Source of the DNA: Phycisphaerae bacterium
GTDB taxonomy: Bacteria > Planctomycetota > Phycisphaerae > Sedimentisphaerales > Anaerohalosphaeraceae
NCBI GenBank assembly: GCA_018052735.1
Contig: JAGPMT010000012.1
Span: 1-62,035 of the forward strand
Length of the DNA stretch: 62,035 bases
Direction: 5' to 3'
Positions 53,472 through 62,035 of the stretch are shown one piece after another. The translations under genes were made by a program, and so were the position numbers. Under the pieces are notes generated by a model. It had not been told where the DNA came from. It saw only the letters and a list, made by a program, of their open reading frames with translations, and searched no databases. Each line of letters begins with the position of its first letter. Position 1 is the first letter of the stretch.

Positions 53472-54473
53472 ATGGCAGCATCTGAAGAGTTCAAAAGAGC
53501 CGTTGAACTGATTGAAAACGCCCGCAGTGTTTTGCTGACCACGCATATCCGGCCGGATGGCGACGCCTGCGGCTGCATCCGGGCGCTGATAAACATTCTT
53601 CGTCAGCAAAAGAAAACTGCAAAACCGCTCTTTCTTTCGCCGCTGCCTTCTTGGTATGCCGCTTTATTTAATCCGCGGCCTGCTGTTCTGGGCAATGATC
53701 TGCAGCCGCGGCAGCTGGACGATTTTTGTGCCGATGCCGACCTTGTGATGATTGTCGATACCGACAGCCGGGTCCAGCTTCCCGGCTTGGCTGACTGGCT
53801 TGCCCGCTGCGGCAAAAAAGTCCTTGTGATTGACCATCATATTACCGGCGACCGGCTGGGTACAGTAACCATAACCGACACCGCCGCCGCAGCCGCCGGC
53901 GAAATTGTTTTTGACCTGATTAAGTTTGCCGGCTGGCCGCTTGAGGGTGCTGTAGCCGAATCGATTTTTATTGCTCTTGCTTCGGATACCGGCTGGTTCA
54001 AGTACGGCAATACCGACAGCCGCATCTTCCGTACCGCCGCGGAGCTGATAGAAGCCGGCGCTGAACCCAACAGGATATATCAGCTTCTTTATCAGTCTTT
54101 TTCTCCGGCCCGGCTGCATCTGATGATTCGTATGCTCGAGCATTTGCAGCTCCACGCCGACGGCCGCATTGCCACGCAGTATATTCTCCGCAGCGATTTT
54201 GACCAAACCGGCGCCTCCGGCCCCGACACCGAAAACCTTATCGACGAATGCCAGCGTATCCAGTCCGTCGAAGCCGCCGCCCTCCTTGTCGAATTGGCCG
54301 ACGGCGGCTTTCGCTGCTCCCTTCGCAGCAAGGGGAAGGTTGATGTCCGAAAAATCGCCCAAAAGTACGGCGGCGGCGGTCATACCTTAGCCGCCGGCGT
54401 TAACCTCAAAGGGCCTCTCGACGGTGCCCTAAACCTTATCGTCAGCGAAATCAAATCCCAGCTGACAGCATAG
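53472..54473 (+). CDS. nrnA: DHH-family phosphoesterase (NrnA-like nanoRNase / pAp phosphatase)
   Basis: 333 aa. DHH motifs in order: THIRPDGDACGC (metal ligands), IVDTDSR, VIDHH (the name-giving DHH), ALASDTGWFKYGNT, then the DHHA1 substrate domain with GGGGHTLAAG near the C-terminus. NrnA enzymes degrade short oligoribonucleotides and 3'-phosphoadenosine 5'-phosphate with Mn2+. No orn gene is in the window, consistent with NrnA taking that role. The gene has its own promoter. The nanoRNase versus pAp activity cannot be separated by sequence. Confidence 0.9.
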   Translation: MAASEEFKRAVELIENARSVLLTTHIRPDGDACGCIRALINILRQQKKTAKPLFLSPLPSWYAALFNPRPAVLGNDLQPRQLDDFCADADLVMIVDTDSRVQLPGLADWLARCGKKVLVIDHHITGDRLGTVTITDTAAAAAGEIVFDLIKFAGWPLEGAVAESIFIALASDTGWFKYGNTDSRIFRTAAELIEAGAEPNRIYQLLYQSFSPARLHLMIRMLEHLQLHADGRIATQYILRSDFDQTGASGPDTENLIDECQRIQSVEAAALLVELADGGFRCSLRSKGKVDVRKIAQKYGGGGHTLAAGVNLKGPLDGALNLIVSEIKSQLTA

Positions 54474-54783
54474 GCACTGTGTATTTTGTATCAATTTCAC
54501 CGTTATTTAAAATCAGAATCCAATATGTCTTGAAGTTGCCGTTTCCTATTGACGACTTGCTGCACGGTTTAAATCTTGATAACCTTGCCAAGCTGGGAAT
54601 CTTCGGGCCGCATATCGGATTGCGGGAAGGAATAGTGGATAAGACAATTTTACGCTTAAAAGCTCTGCGACGGTCTGTATTTTCTTAATGATTAAAAAAA
54701 TCTTGGCCTGAGGACTTTGGCGGGGCACAAATTTAAGCATTTCCTAAAATCGCAAGTTGCGATTTCATTTGAACTTACAGCAC
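54474..54783. other. Intergenic region, no gene seen
   Basis: A 69-codon frame (54479-54688) has no ribosome-binding site or family match and is probably chance. Confidence 0.5.
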
Positions 54784-54857
54784 TGGGCGATACAGGATTC
54801 GAACCTGTGACCTCACGGGTGTGATCCGTGCGCTCTAACCAGCTGAGCTAATCGCCC
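54784..54857 (-). tRNA. tRNA-Val (anticodon CAC)
   Basis: 74 nt on the minus strand. Acceptor GGGCGAT/ATCGCCC with discriminator A, D-arm GCTCAGCTGGTTAGAGC, anticodon stem CACGG/CCGTG with loop ATCACAC (CAC, reads GUG), T-arm CAGGTTCGAATCCTG. CCA is not encoded. Confidence 0.95.
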
Positions 54858-55213
54858 CGAAAAAACTGATTTAAGCATAGCCGCACTGGGCTGTCAAGCA
54901 GTTTCCCTTTCCCCTGCAGGCATATTGTCAAAACGGCTGTTTATACACCGTATAAAAGACAAAAAAAATATCATGAAAGACCGATAAAGTATTTATTTTT
55001 TGAGTAATTTATGGATTTTTTTAGGATTCTGAAATAAAATCAGTAAAATTTCGGATAAAAAGGCAGTAATTTGCTATAATACGCTTAATGGCTTCGGGGT
55101 GACAGCAAGCATATCAAAAAAATGACCGTTTTCAGGGCCGAAAACGGGGGACAATTCAGCGACGGATCCATTATACGAACACAATATGTGAATCGGCTTC
55201 GGAGAATGTAGCT
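54858..55213. other. AT-rich intergenic region with an extended -10 promoter
   Basis: No gene. Very AT-rich around 54960-55060. TGCTATAAT at 55072-55080 is an extended -10 box, about 134 bp before the next start; no good -35. Confidence 0.45.
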
Positions 55214-55492
55214 ATGCACGGTGATGAAATGGATCAGGCACACTTCCACGAAAAACTCTGCGAATTGCTGAATGATATCGATGGTGTAACGGCACCGGAG
55301 CAGGACAAAGTAATCCGGCTGGCCAAAAAGACCAAAGAAGGGCACGAATTGCTGCAGAAAAAACTGATCAATCTGCAGCAGTCGCTGGATTCACTACGGC
55401 TAGGCATCAAATATCTGATTTTTGATTTGGAGGCCACCCGCCGGGAGAATAATGAGCTTCGCAAGCGTCTGGAGCAAGAACCGCCGCATTAA
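55214..55492 (+). CDS. Small coiled-coil protein
   Basis: 92 aa. No signal or membrane segment. Predicted all-helical; heptad-like leucines run through LLQKKLINLQQSLDSLRLGIKYLIFDLEATRRENNELRKRL, so a coiled-coil dimer is likely. No family recognised. GGAG lies 10 nt before the ATG at 55214; a second in-frame ATG at 55229 is possible. Between tRNA-Val and nnrE. Confidence 0.7.
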   Translation: MHGDEMDQAHFHEKLCELLNDIDGVTAPEQDKVIRLAKKTKEGHELLQKKLINLQQSLDSLRLGIKYLIFDLEATRRENNELRKRLEQEPPH

Positions 55493-55638
55493 AAGAATCT
55501 GCGACAGACGGTTGCAAACAACACAGCAGTTATGCCGCCGGCTGTGGAGGGGTGTTTGACTGCTTTGAATGTGCGCCGTGCGGTCTATCAAGCCTATCAA
55601 CTCTGTACTTTCAATTTCTGCAGAATCGTGTATATTTA

Positions 55639-55667
55639 TTGACAGCGGTTCCTTTGGAAGGTGCGAT
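55639..55667 (+). promoter_or_regulatory. Probable promoter of nnrE
   Basis: TTGACA (55639-55644), 17-bp spacer, TGCGAT (55662-55667), 41 bp before the nnrE start. Perfect -35, weak -10. Confidence 0.45.
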
Positions 55668-55708
55668 GTTGCCGCCTTATTGCCTCGATTGGTCAAAAAG
55701 GAAAAGCG

Positions 55709-56422
55709 ATGAAGGAATGGACCAGAGACAACACGAGTGAATTTGCTGTAATGACACGTCAGCAAGTGCGGGAGTTTGATGCTTGGGCTATTGGCCAGAT
55801 GGGCATTCCCGGCATTGTATTGATGGAAAATGCCGCACGCGAGGCTGCCGAGGTGATTTTACGCTTATGGCCCAAAGAGAGGGTTTGTATTTTTTGCGGC
55901 GGGGGCAATAACGGCGGCGACGGCTTTGCCATAGCCCGGCATCTGTATAATCACGGCATATCTGTGCAGCTGGCGGTGTGTGCCGATCCGGCCAGAATTA
56001 AAGGAGATGCCCGCATCAACTATGATATCTGCCGTGCCCTGAAACTGCCGATGGAGGTACTGGACATCTTGTCTGCCGATATGCAGCAGGGGGTGCAAAA
56101 AGCGGCCGAATCCTACGGTCTGCTGGTAGATGCTCTGCTGGGAACGGGGATGCAGGGCGAACTGGCAGATAGCATGATACGGCTGATTAGCGTCTTAAAT
56201 GCCTGCGGTCGGCCGATTGCGGCGGTCGATATCCCCTCCGGCCTCGATTGCGATACAGGCCTGCCGCTGCCTGTGTGCATCGAAGCAGCGGCGACAATTA
56301 CGTTTGCGGCTATCAAAAAGGGCTTTACTGTTTGTCCTCAGTCCCGTCAGGCAACCGGACGGGTATTTGTGGCCGATATCGGGATTGTACCGGCATCCAT
56401 CAGAGCGACGGATTCTTATTGA
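55709..56422 (+). CDS. nnrE: NAD(P)H-hydrate epimerase, single domain
   Basis: 237 aa from the ATG at 55709 (AAGGA 6 nt upstream; the frame extends to 55661 without family similarity). Repairs NAD(P)H damaged by hydration by converting R- to S-NADHX. The YjeF N-terminal domain is complete: MENAAREAAEVI, GGGNNGGDGFAIARHL, VDALLGTGMQGEL, DIPSGLDCDTG and TFAAIKKGF. The ADP-dependent dehydratase domain usually fused in bacteria is missing, so it must be encoded elsewhere. Its 3' end overlaps the next, convergent gene by 23 bp. Confidence 0.92.
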   Translation: MKEWTRDNTSEFAVMTRQQVREFDAWAIGQMGIPGIVLMENAAREAAEVILRLWPKERVCIFCGGGNNGGDGFAIARHLYNHGISVQLAVCADPARIKGDARINYDICRALKLPMEVLDILSADMQQGVQKAAESYGLLVDALLGTGMQGELADSMIRLISVLNACGRPIAAVDIPSGLDCDTGLPLPVCIEAAATITFAAIKKGFTVCPQSRQATGRVFVADIGIVPASIRATDSY

Positions 56423-57845
56423 GCAGCGTGTCGTAGCCGATAAGGTACATAAACCGCTTCTGATTGAAGACCGGAATACCCAGATTGTTGGCTTTTTTCA
56501 GCAGCCCATCATAGGCCTGAACCTTCTGCATCGACAGCTCATACCGCTGCTGGGCAAGGGGGTCTATATCCAAGTCATCCTGTGTCGGACGCGGCAGTGC
56601 GGCCGGCGCAGAACCGATGATCAGAAAATCCGTATCAACGGTTATATCTTCCACGACGCGTCCTCCCCAGCGCTCAATCAGTTCGCGAATTCGCTGGGCA
56701 CCGTCGGCATCAATGCGTCCGTCGTTGTTGAAATCAAACTCCCCGGCTACCACAAACTGGTTGGTGCCTTTGCGGTCCCAAATCAGGTTGACGACAAGGT
56801 CTTCCTTGACGACAGGATTCTTCTTGTCCGATTTGATGATCCGCGCTGCGCTGATCTGTTCGGAAACCTGAAAGACCTCTATCTCGGCCTTGTTCTGGCC
56901 TTCTTCCGAGACAGGTTTATTGCGGTCATAGATTGCAAATGTAAGCCCGCGATAGACATGGTCGTTAATGCCTGCATCCAAGTACACGATGCCGTTCTGC
57001 AGGTCCACGCGAATAATCTGGGCATCGGGCTGAAAGGCCTGCACTTCACGGTCAGGTTTGGGCTTAATGGCTTCCAGCTTGGACATGGCATTTTTCAACA
57101 GCATATCCGTCTGCCCCAGCTTCTTTTCGGTTTCCTGCAGGTCCAGTTGCTTCTGCCGCAGCTTGGCCTGTTCTTCTTCCAGTTTGTTCTGGAAAGTCTG
57201 CACCTGTTCTATTACAGAATCCTGCATGCTCTTCTGGAGCGAATCAAAACGGTTGCGTATGACATTCATCTCTGTCTGGAACTGGTCCAGTTCGGCAATG
57301 AATTTCTGCCGGTCCAGCTCGGATTTGGCGGCCGCATCGGCCAAGTCGCTCTGGAGGGTATCGTTGATGCTTTGCAGATTGGCCATCTGCTGCCGCGCCC
57401 CGTCGAGCTTCTGTTTGAGATCTTCAATCGTCTTCAGCAGCGCTACGCCGTTGAGACCGACGGCAGGATTGAGATCCTGACCGAGAACGTTTTTGTTCAA
57501 GGCATCGATTTTCATCGAGATTTCGTTGAATTTCACTGTGGCCGGAATATCAGCCGACGGCTGCTGACCGAGAATAAACGCATACAGGTCATCCACTACT
57601 TTCTGCATCGTTCCCAGATAGGTCTTGCCTTGTTCGGGTTTGCCGACGATTCGGACCAAAGCCGCTTTTTCAGAGGGATTGGCGATTTGATTAAGATCCT
57701 CTTTGGCCTGTTCCCACTGGGTGCGGTATTCTTCGGATTTGATGTAGTAAACAACGGCAAAAACTGCCGCGATGATAAACAATGCGACAAAGGTAATCAG
57801 CGCATACATCATTGTATTGCCTGAAGAAGACTGGCGAACAGCCAT
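56400..57845 (-). CDS. Membrane-anchored coiled-coil protein with BRCT-like C-terminal domain
   Basis: 481 aa. One N-terminal membrane helix (about 13-34) with the bulk outside the cytoplasm if orientation is N-in; a long coiled coil (about 140-265: LKQKLDGARQQMANLQSIND and QNKLEEEQAKLRQKQLDLQE); a beta-rich middle domain (about 275-360: VDLQNGIVYLDAGINDHVYRG); then a BRCT-like domain (about 362-472) with IRELIERWGGRVVEDITVDTD, FLIIG and LGIPVFNQKRFMYLIG. An EF-hand-like loop DFNNDGRIDADG (371-382) is inserted after its first strand. AAGGAG lies 8 nt before the ATG. I know similar proteins only as planctomycete hypotheticals. The domain assignments are pattern-based. Confidence 0.78.
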   Translation of the reverse strand: MAVRQSSSGNTMMYALITFVALFIIAAVFAVVYYIKSEEYRTQWEQAKEDLNQIANPSEKAALVRIVGKPEQGKTYLGTMQKVVDDLYAFILGQQPSADIPATVKFNEISMKIDALNKNVLGQDLNPAVGLNGVALLKTIEDLKQKLDGARQQMANLQSINDTLQSDLADAAAKSELDRQKFIAELDQFQTEMNVIRNRFDSLQKSMQDSVIEQVQTFQNKLEEEQAKLRQKQLDLQETEKKLGQTDMLLKNAMSKLEAIKPKPDREVQAFQPDAQIIRVDLQNGIVYLDAGINDHVYRGLTFAIYDRNKPVSEEGQNKAEIEVFQVSEQISAARIIKSDKKNPVVKEDLVVNLIWDRKGTNQFVVAGEFDFNNDGRIDADGAQRIRELIERWGGRVVEDITVDTDFLIIGSAPAALPRPTQDDLDIDPLAQQRYELSMQKVQAYDGLLKKANNLGIPVFNQKRFMYLIGYDTLLNKNPSL

Positions 57846-57962
57846 ATTCCCGACTCCTTAAAAAGGGACTAATGATACATATTATTCCGCATTCATCTGT
57901 CAGCCGAAGACTGCCGGCGTTTTTGTAGTATCCGTTGTCGGACAGGATTCGTCAAGAAAAAC

Positions 57963-57992
57963 TTGTGTAAATTCAGGCCGTACAGCTATAAT
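57963..57992 (+). promoter_or_regulatory. Promoter of DUF2905 gene and rluB
   Basis: TTGTGT (57963-57968), 18-bp spacer, TATAAT (57987-57992); start near 57999, 25 nt before the ATG at 58023. Confidence 0.55.
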
Positions 57993-58022
57993 AGTGTCAA
58001 TGGTATTGGGATGGAGTGTTCT

Positions 58023-58259
58023 ATGCAGCAGGTTGGACCGGAACAATTCGGCAAGTGGCTGGCGGTGATGGGGCTGGGATTGACGGCAGCGGGTCTTTTT
58101 ATGCTGATGCTGGCCAAAATCGGCTTGTTCCGGCTTCCGGGTGACCTTCGTTTCGAGGGGGAAAACTGGAAGATCTTTTTCCCGCTGACAAGCTGTTTGG
58201 TGATATCTGTGATTGTTACAGTGGTATTTTGGCTGGTGCAGTATTTCGTCCGTAAATAG
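58023..58259 (+). CDS. DUF2905 small membrane protein
   Basis: 78 aa from the ATG at 58023 (GGAG 6 nt upstream; an ATG at 58011 overlaps that GGAG). Two membrane helices (about 9-31 and 50-74) with the family motif LGLFRLPGDLRFEGENWKIFFPLTS between them. Function unknown. Followed by rluB after 7 bp, so they are co-transcribed. Confidence 0.82.
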   Translation: MQQVGPEQFGKWLAVMGLGLTAAGLFMLMLAKIGLFRLPGDLRFEGENWKIFFPLTSCLVISVIVTVVFWLVQYFVRK

Positions 58260-58266
58260 GCGGTAT

Positions 58267-59052
58267 ATGACTAAAAAGATGCAAAAAATCAGAAAAGAAG
58301 ATGCTTCCGCCACGATAGGTCTTGTACGGCTGCAAAGAATACTTGCCTCTGCGGGTATTGACTCCCGACGCAAATGCGAAGAACTCATTCGCGAAGGGGC
58401 GGTTACCGTCAACGGCCGGATTATTCAGGAATTGCCGGCTTTTGCAGATCCGCAGCACGACGACATACGGGTAAACGGTCAGCGGATTCGAAAGCCCCAG
58501 AAAGTCTATTTCCTCCTCAACAAGCCCAAAGGCGTGATTTGCACGAATATGGATCCCCAGCACCGCAAGCGTGCCATTGATCTTATCGATTGTTCAGAAC
58601 GTATTTTCTGCGTCGGCCGGCTGGATGCCGATACCACCGGCGCTATTATTCTGACCAACGATGCGGAACTCACCAACAAGCTGACGCACCCCCGCTATGA
58701 ACTGCCGAAAACCTATCAGGTTGTTGTGCGCGGACGAATGGAAGGAGAAGATGTAGAAAAGCTCAAAAAAGGCGTCTGGCTTTCAGACGGCAAAACCGGT
58801 GCTGCTTCCGTAAAAATATTACGTAAAACCAATCTGGAGACAATGCTGCAAATCACTATCCGCCAAGGCCTCAACAGGCAGATTCGGCGAACGCTGGCGG
58901 CCTTGGGCTATAAAGTTAAATCCCTCAAACGCACCCAGATTGGCGATATTGTTTTGAAGGACATTCCTGTGGGCGGATACAAGCGGCTGACTGCTGCACA
59001 AATTGCCTATTTGAAGCGTGCGACAGAGTCTGCCATTGACAGACAAGCTTAA
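58267..59052 (+). CDS. rluB: 23S rRNA pseudouridine synthase (RluB/RsuA family)
   Basis: 261 aa from the ATG at 58267. S4 RNA-binding domain (about 19-75: VRLQRILASAGIDSRRKCEELI) then the RsuA-type catalytic domain with the Asp in GRLDADTTGAIILTND and the end motif RQGLNRQIRRTLAALGYKVKSLKR. RluB modifies helix 80 region U2605 of 23S rRNA in E. coli; RsuA or RluE/F specificity cannot be excluded. The short N-terminal extension (KKMQKIRKEDASA) is basic. Its position just before the 23S gene may be coincidence. Confidence 0.88.
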   Translation: MTKKMQKIRKEDASATIGLVRLQRILASAGIDSRRKCEELIREGAVTVNGRIIQELPAFADPQHDDIRVNGQRIRKPQKVYFLLNKPKGVICTNMDPQHRKRAIDLIDCSERIFCVGRLDADTTGAIILTNDAELTNKLTHPRYELPKTYQVVVRGRMEGEDVEKLKKGVWLSDGKTGAASVKILRKTNLETMLQITIRQGLNRQIRRTLAALGYKVKSLKRTQIGDIVLKDIPVGGYKRLTAAQIAYLKRATESAIDRQA

Positions 59053-59211
59053 AAGGCTGGCCGCAGGATAACCGATTTCTGTTGGAAAGAATATCTGTGA
59101 TTTTGGCCTGCTGAATACGGAATTATCGGTCGGAAAATGACAAAAATGTTGAAACCAGCCGGCGGCGGCATTCTGGAACAAAAAATTTTTTATTTTTTTT
59201 AAAAATTACTG

Positions 59212-59239
59212 TTGACGAAACGGCAAAAGTAAATAAACT
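59212..59239 (+). promoter_or_regulatory. rRNA operon promoter P1 with UP-like A/T tract
   Basis: TTGACG (59212-59217), 16-bp spacer, TAAACT (59234-59239), preceded by a 28-bp tract of only A and T (about 59180-59207) that resembles an UP element. Confidence 0.55.
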
Positions 59240-59345
59240 GTAATTTCTTGATGCGGGTCAAACAGATAAAGTTTTCCGGCTGAGCCGAAAAAAAAGACGT
59301 TTCAGACGTTTTGAAGAAAAAATTACAAAAATTAAAATTTTGTAC

Positions 59346-59374
59346 TTGACCGCTCAAAAGTGCGAGAGTAACAT
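59346..59374 (+). promoter_or_regulatory. rRNA operon promoter P2
   Basis: TTGACC (59346-59351), 17-bp spacer, TAACAT (59369-59374). CGAGA/TCTCG flanks the -10 box, and the spacer carries half of a 10-bp inverted repeat (GCTCAAAAGT 59352-59361 with ACTTTTGAGC 59407-59416). Confidence 0.65.
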
Positions 59375-59432
59375 CTCGAGTCTTGAAATTCAGCAATGTC
59401 GCTGATTACTTTTGAGCAGCGGCATTTTTTAT

Positions 59433-59444
59433 TGCTCTTTTGAG
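59433..59444 (+). promoter_or_regulatory. boxA-like antitermination element in rRNA leader
   Basis: TGCTCTTTTGAG resembles the rrn boxA consensus TGCTCTTTAACA in its first eight bases. It lies about 52 nt into the P2 transcript, the usual place. Confidence 0.5.
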
Positions 59445-59521
59445 AAGTAAAGAATGAGTTGAGTCTTATAGAGCCGGCCGGGCCGGGGCAGCAGTGCACC
59501 GGAAGGTGGGCTTTGCAGGTC

Positions 59522-59595
<74 letters not shown>

Positions 59596-59597
59596 TT

Positions 59598-59710
59598 GAA
59601 TTGCATATCGGTGATTGACGATTGATGCGTGGGCCAGCAGCCGACGGCACAGCAGGCAGACGTCTCTGGATGGAATGAGTCAATCGTCAGATATCGGTTG
59701 GCAGCAATTC
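59598..59710 (+). repeat. Long spacer hairpin between tRNA-Ile and tRNA-Ala
   Basis: GAATTGC 59598-59604 with GCAATTC 59704-59710, and TGACGATTGA 59616-59625 with TCAATCGTCA 59680-59689: two perfect nested stems that span the whole spacer. Likely processing signal, for instance for RNase III. Confidence 0.6.
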
Positions 59711-59783
59711 GGGGACGTAGCTCAGTTGGGAGAGCGGCGGCTTTGCAAGCCGTAGGTCGAGAGTTCGAATCTCTTCGTCTCCA
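59711..59783 (+). tRNA. tRNA-Ala (anticodon TGC)
   Basis: 73 nt. Acceptor GGGGACG/CGTCTCC (one G-U), discriminator A; D-arm GCTCAGTTGGGAGAGC; anticodon loop TTTGCAA (TGC); T-arm GAGAGTTCGAATCTCT. Encoded directly after the spacer hairpin. Confidence 0.96.
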
Positions 59784-59807
59784 GTGGACTCAATATCAAA
59801 AACGAGT

Positions 59808-59867
59808 TTGTCAGCTGTCAGTACCAAGCAATGGACTGGCGGCTGCTGACAATAAGCTCTTTGACAA
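59808..59867 (+). promoter_or_regulatory. Hairpin plus boxA element before 23S rRNA
   Basis: TTGTCAGC 59808-59815 pairs with GCTGACAA 59845-59852; 3 nt later GCTCTTTGACAA (59856-59867) closely matches boxA. A second boxA in front of 23S is also found in E. coli rrn operons. Confidence 0.6.
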
Positions 59868-59994
59868 GTGCATAGCGGATATTTCTGTAGAATAAGCAAT
59901 TGGGTTGTGTATTCTGTACACATCCAGCTGCAATTTCAACAGACAGAATTAGCAATAATTCTGGAATGAGCGTTTGTACACCAAACCTAAGAAC

Positions 59995-60014
59995 AATGAG
60001 CATGAAAGCTCATT
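59995..60014 (+). repeat. Perfect hairpin just upstream of 23S
   Basis: AATGAGC 59995-60001 with GCTCATT 60008-60014, loop ATGAAA. Probably part of the precursor processing region. Confidence 0.4.
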
Positions 60015-60044
60015 AGGCGAAGCCAGTCAATCTGTGATTGATAT

Positions 60045-62035
<1,991 letters not shown>

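Noticed and set aside
54479-54688. 69-codon frame after nrnA
   Set aside because: No ribosome-binding site, no family pattern, and AT-rich intergenic composition.
56199-57824. 541-codon open frame on the plus strand
   Set aside because: It lies opposite the BRCT-like gene, starts inside nnrE and has no family features; the minus-strand gene has AAGGAG, a membrane helix and coherent domains.

Overview
The window reads as a chromosomal segment of a Gram-negative planctomycete, most likely class Phycisphaerae. Supporting this are a 23S rRNA transcription unit (tRNA-Ile, tRNA-Ala, 23S) with no 16S gene in front of it, a HYExAFE-type protein that I associate with planctomycetes, many signal-peptide lipoproteins, hldD for LPS heptose, and a sigma-54 activator. 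G+C looks to be in the low to mid fifties. There is no phage, IS element or CRISPR array; most of the segment is core housekeeping DNA. The phylum call is an inference from gene content.

Layout. 1-3.7 kb: 3' end of a GH95 alpha-L-fucosidase-like gene, xerD (minus), and a lipoprotein-galE pair. 4.1-7.7 kb: hexokinase, then larE, mntP and a DUF1638 gene on the minus strand. 7.8-14.1 kb: plus-strand genes: YkgJ-like protein, hisS, two Rnk-like regulators, HYExAFE protein, bioB, rsmD, cca. 14.1-20.7 kb: DUF202 protein, rpsO-pnp, a cold-shock protein with a hairpin leader, an NtrC-type regulator with a degenerate receiver, a stand-alone LigD phosphoesterase-like domain, pta and tRNA-Arg. 21.1-23.1 kb: tRNA-Ser and an AT-rich cassette of three lipoprotein genes that looks acquired. 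23.4-26.4 kb: sugar transporter, an unknown gene and a frameshifted metallophosphoesterase lipoprotein. 26.5-29 kb: thrS and infC, the latter apparently starting at AUU. 29.2-38.6 kb: a HEAT-repeat protein and a complete F-type ATP synthase operon (two AtpZ/AtpI-like genes, then atpBEFHAGDC). 38.7-42.9 kb: small unknown gene, PQQ propeller protein, purH, hldD. 43.0-50.2 kb: a structured leader RNA ending in an intrinsic terminator, then nusA, infB, rbfA, an HhH-GPD-fold protein without catalytic residues, hisG (long form) and yebC. 50.3-59 kb: S9 peptidase, acyP, a candidate structured RNA, nrnA, tRNA-Val, a coiled-coil protein, nnrE, a membrane-anchored coiled-coil/BRCT-like protein, DUF2905 protein and rluB. 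59.2-62 kb: rRNA promoter region with two boxA-like elements, tRNA-Ile, tRNA-Ala and the first two thirds of 23S rRNA.

How it works together. Translation and RNA metabolism dominate (hisS, thrS, infC, infB, rbfA, nusA, rpsO, pnp, rsmD, rluB, cca, 23S). Energy metabolism is represented by the ATP synthase, hexokinase, a sugar porter and pta. The fucosidase and transporter suggest growth on polysaccharide-derived sugars. Vegetative promoters close to TTGACA-N16/17-TATAAT are easy to see, two of them placed so that the message would be leaderless.

Most worth a second look: the nusA leader RNA (closing stem, two abutting hairpins, terminator), the structured region between acyP and nrnA, the UUU-UAA frameshift site in the metallophosphoesterase, the AUU start of infC, the phosphate-acceptor-less NtrC-type regulator, the catalytically empty HhH protein in the nusA-infB-rbfA operon, and the promoter architecture of the unlinked 23S operon.
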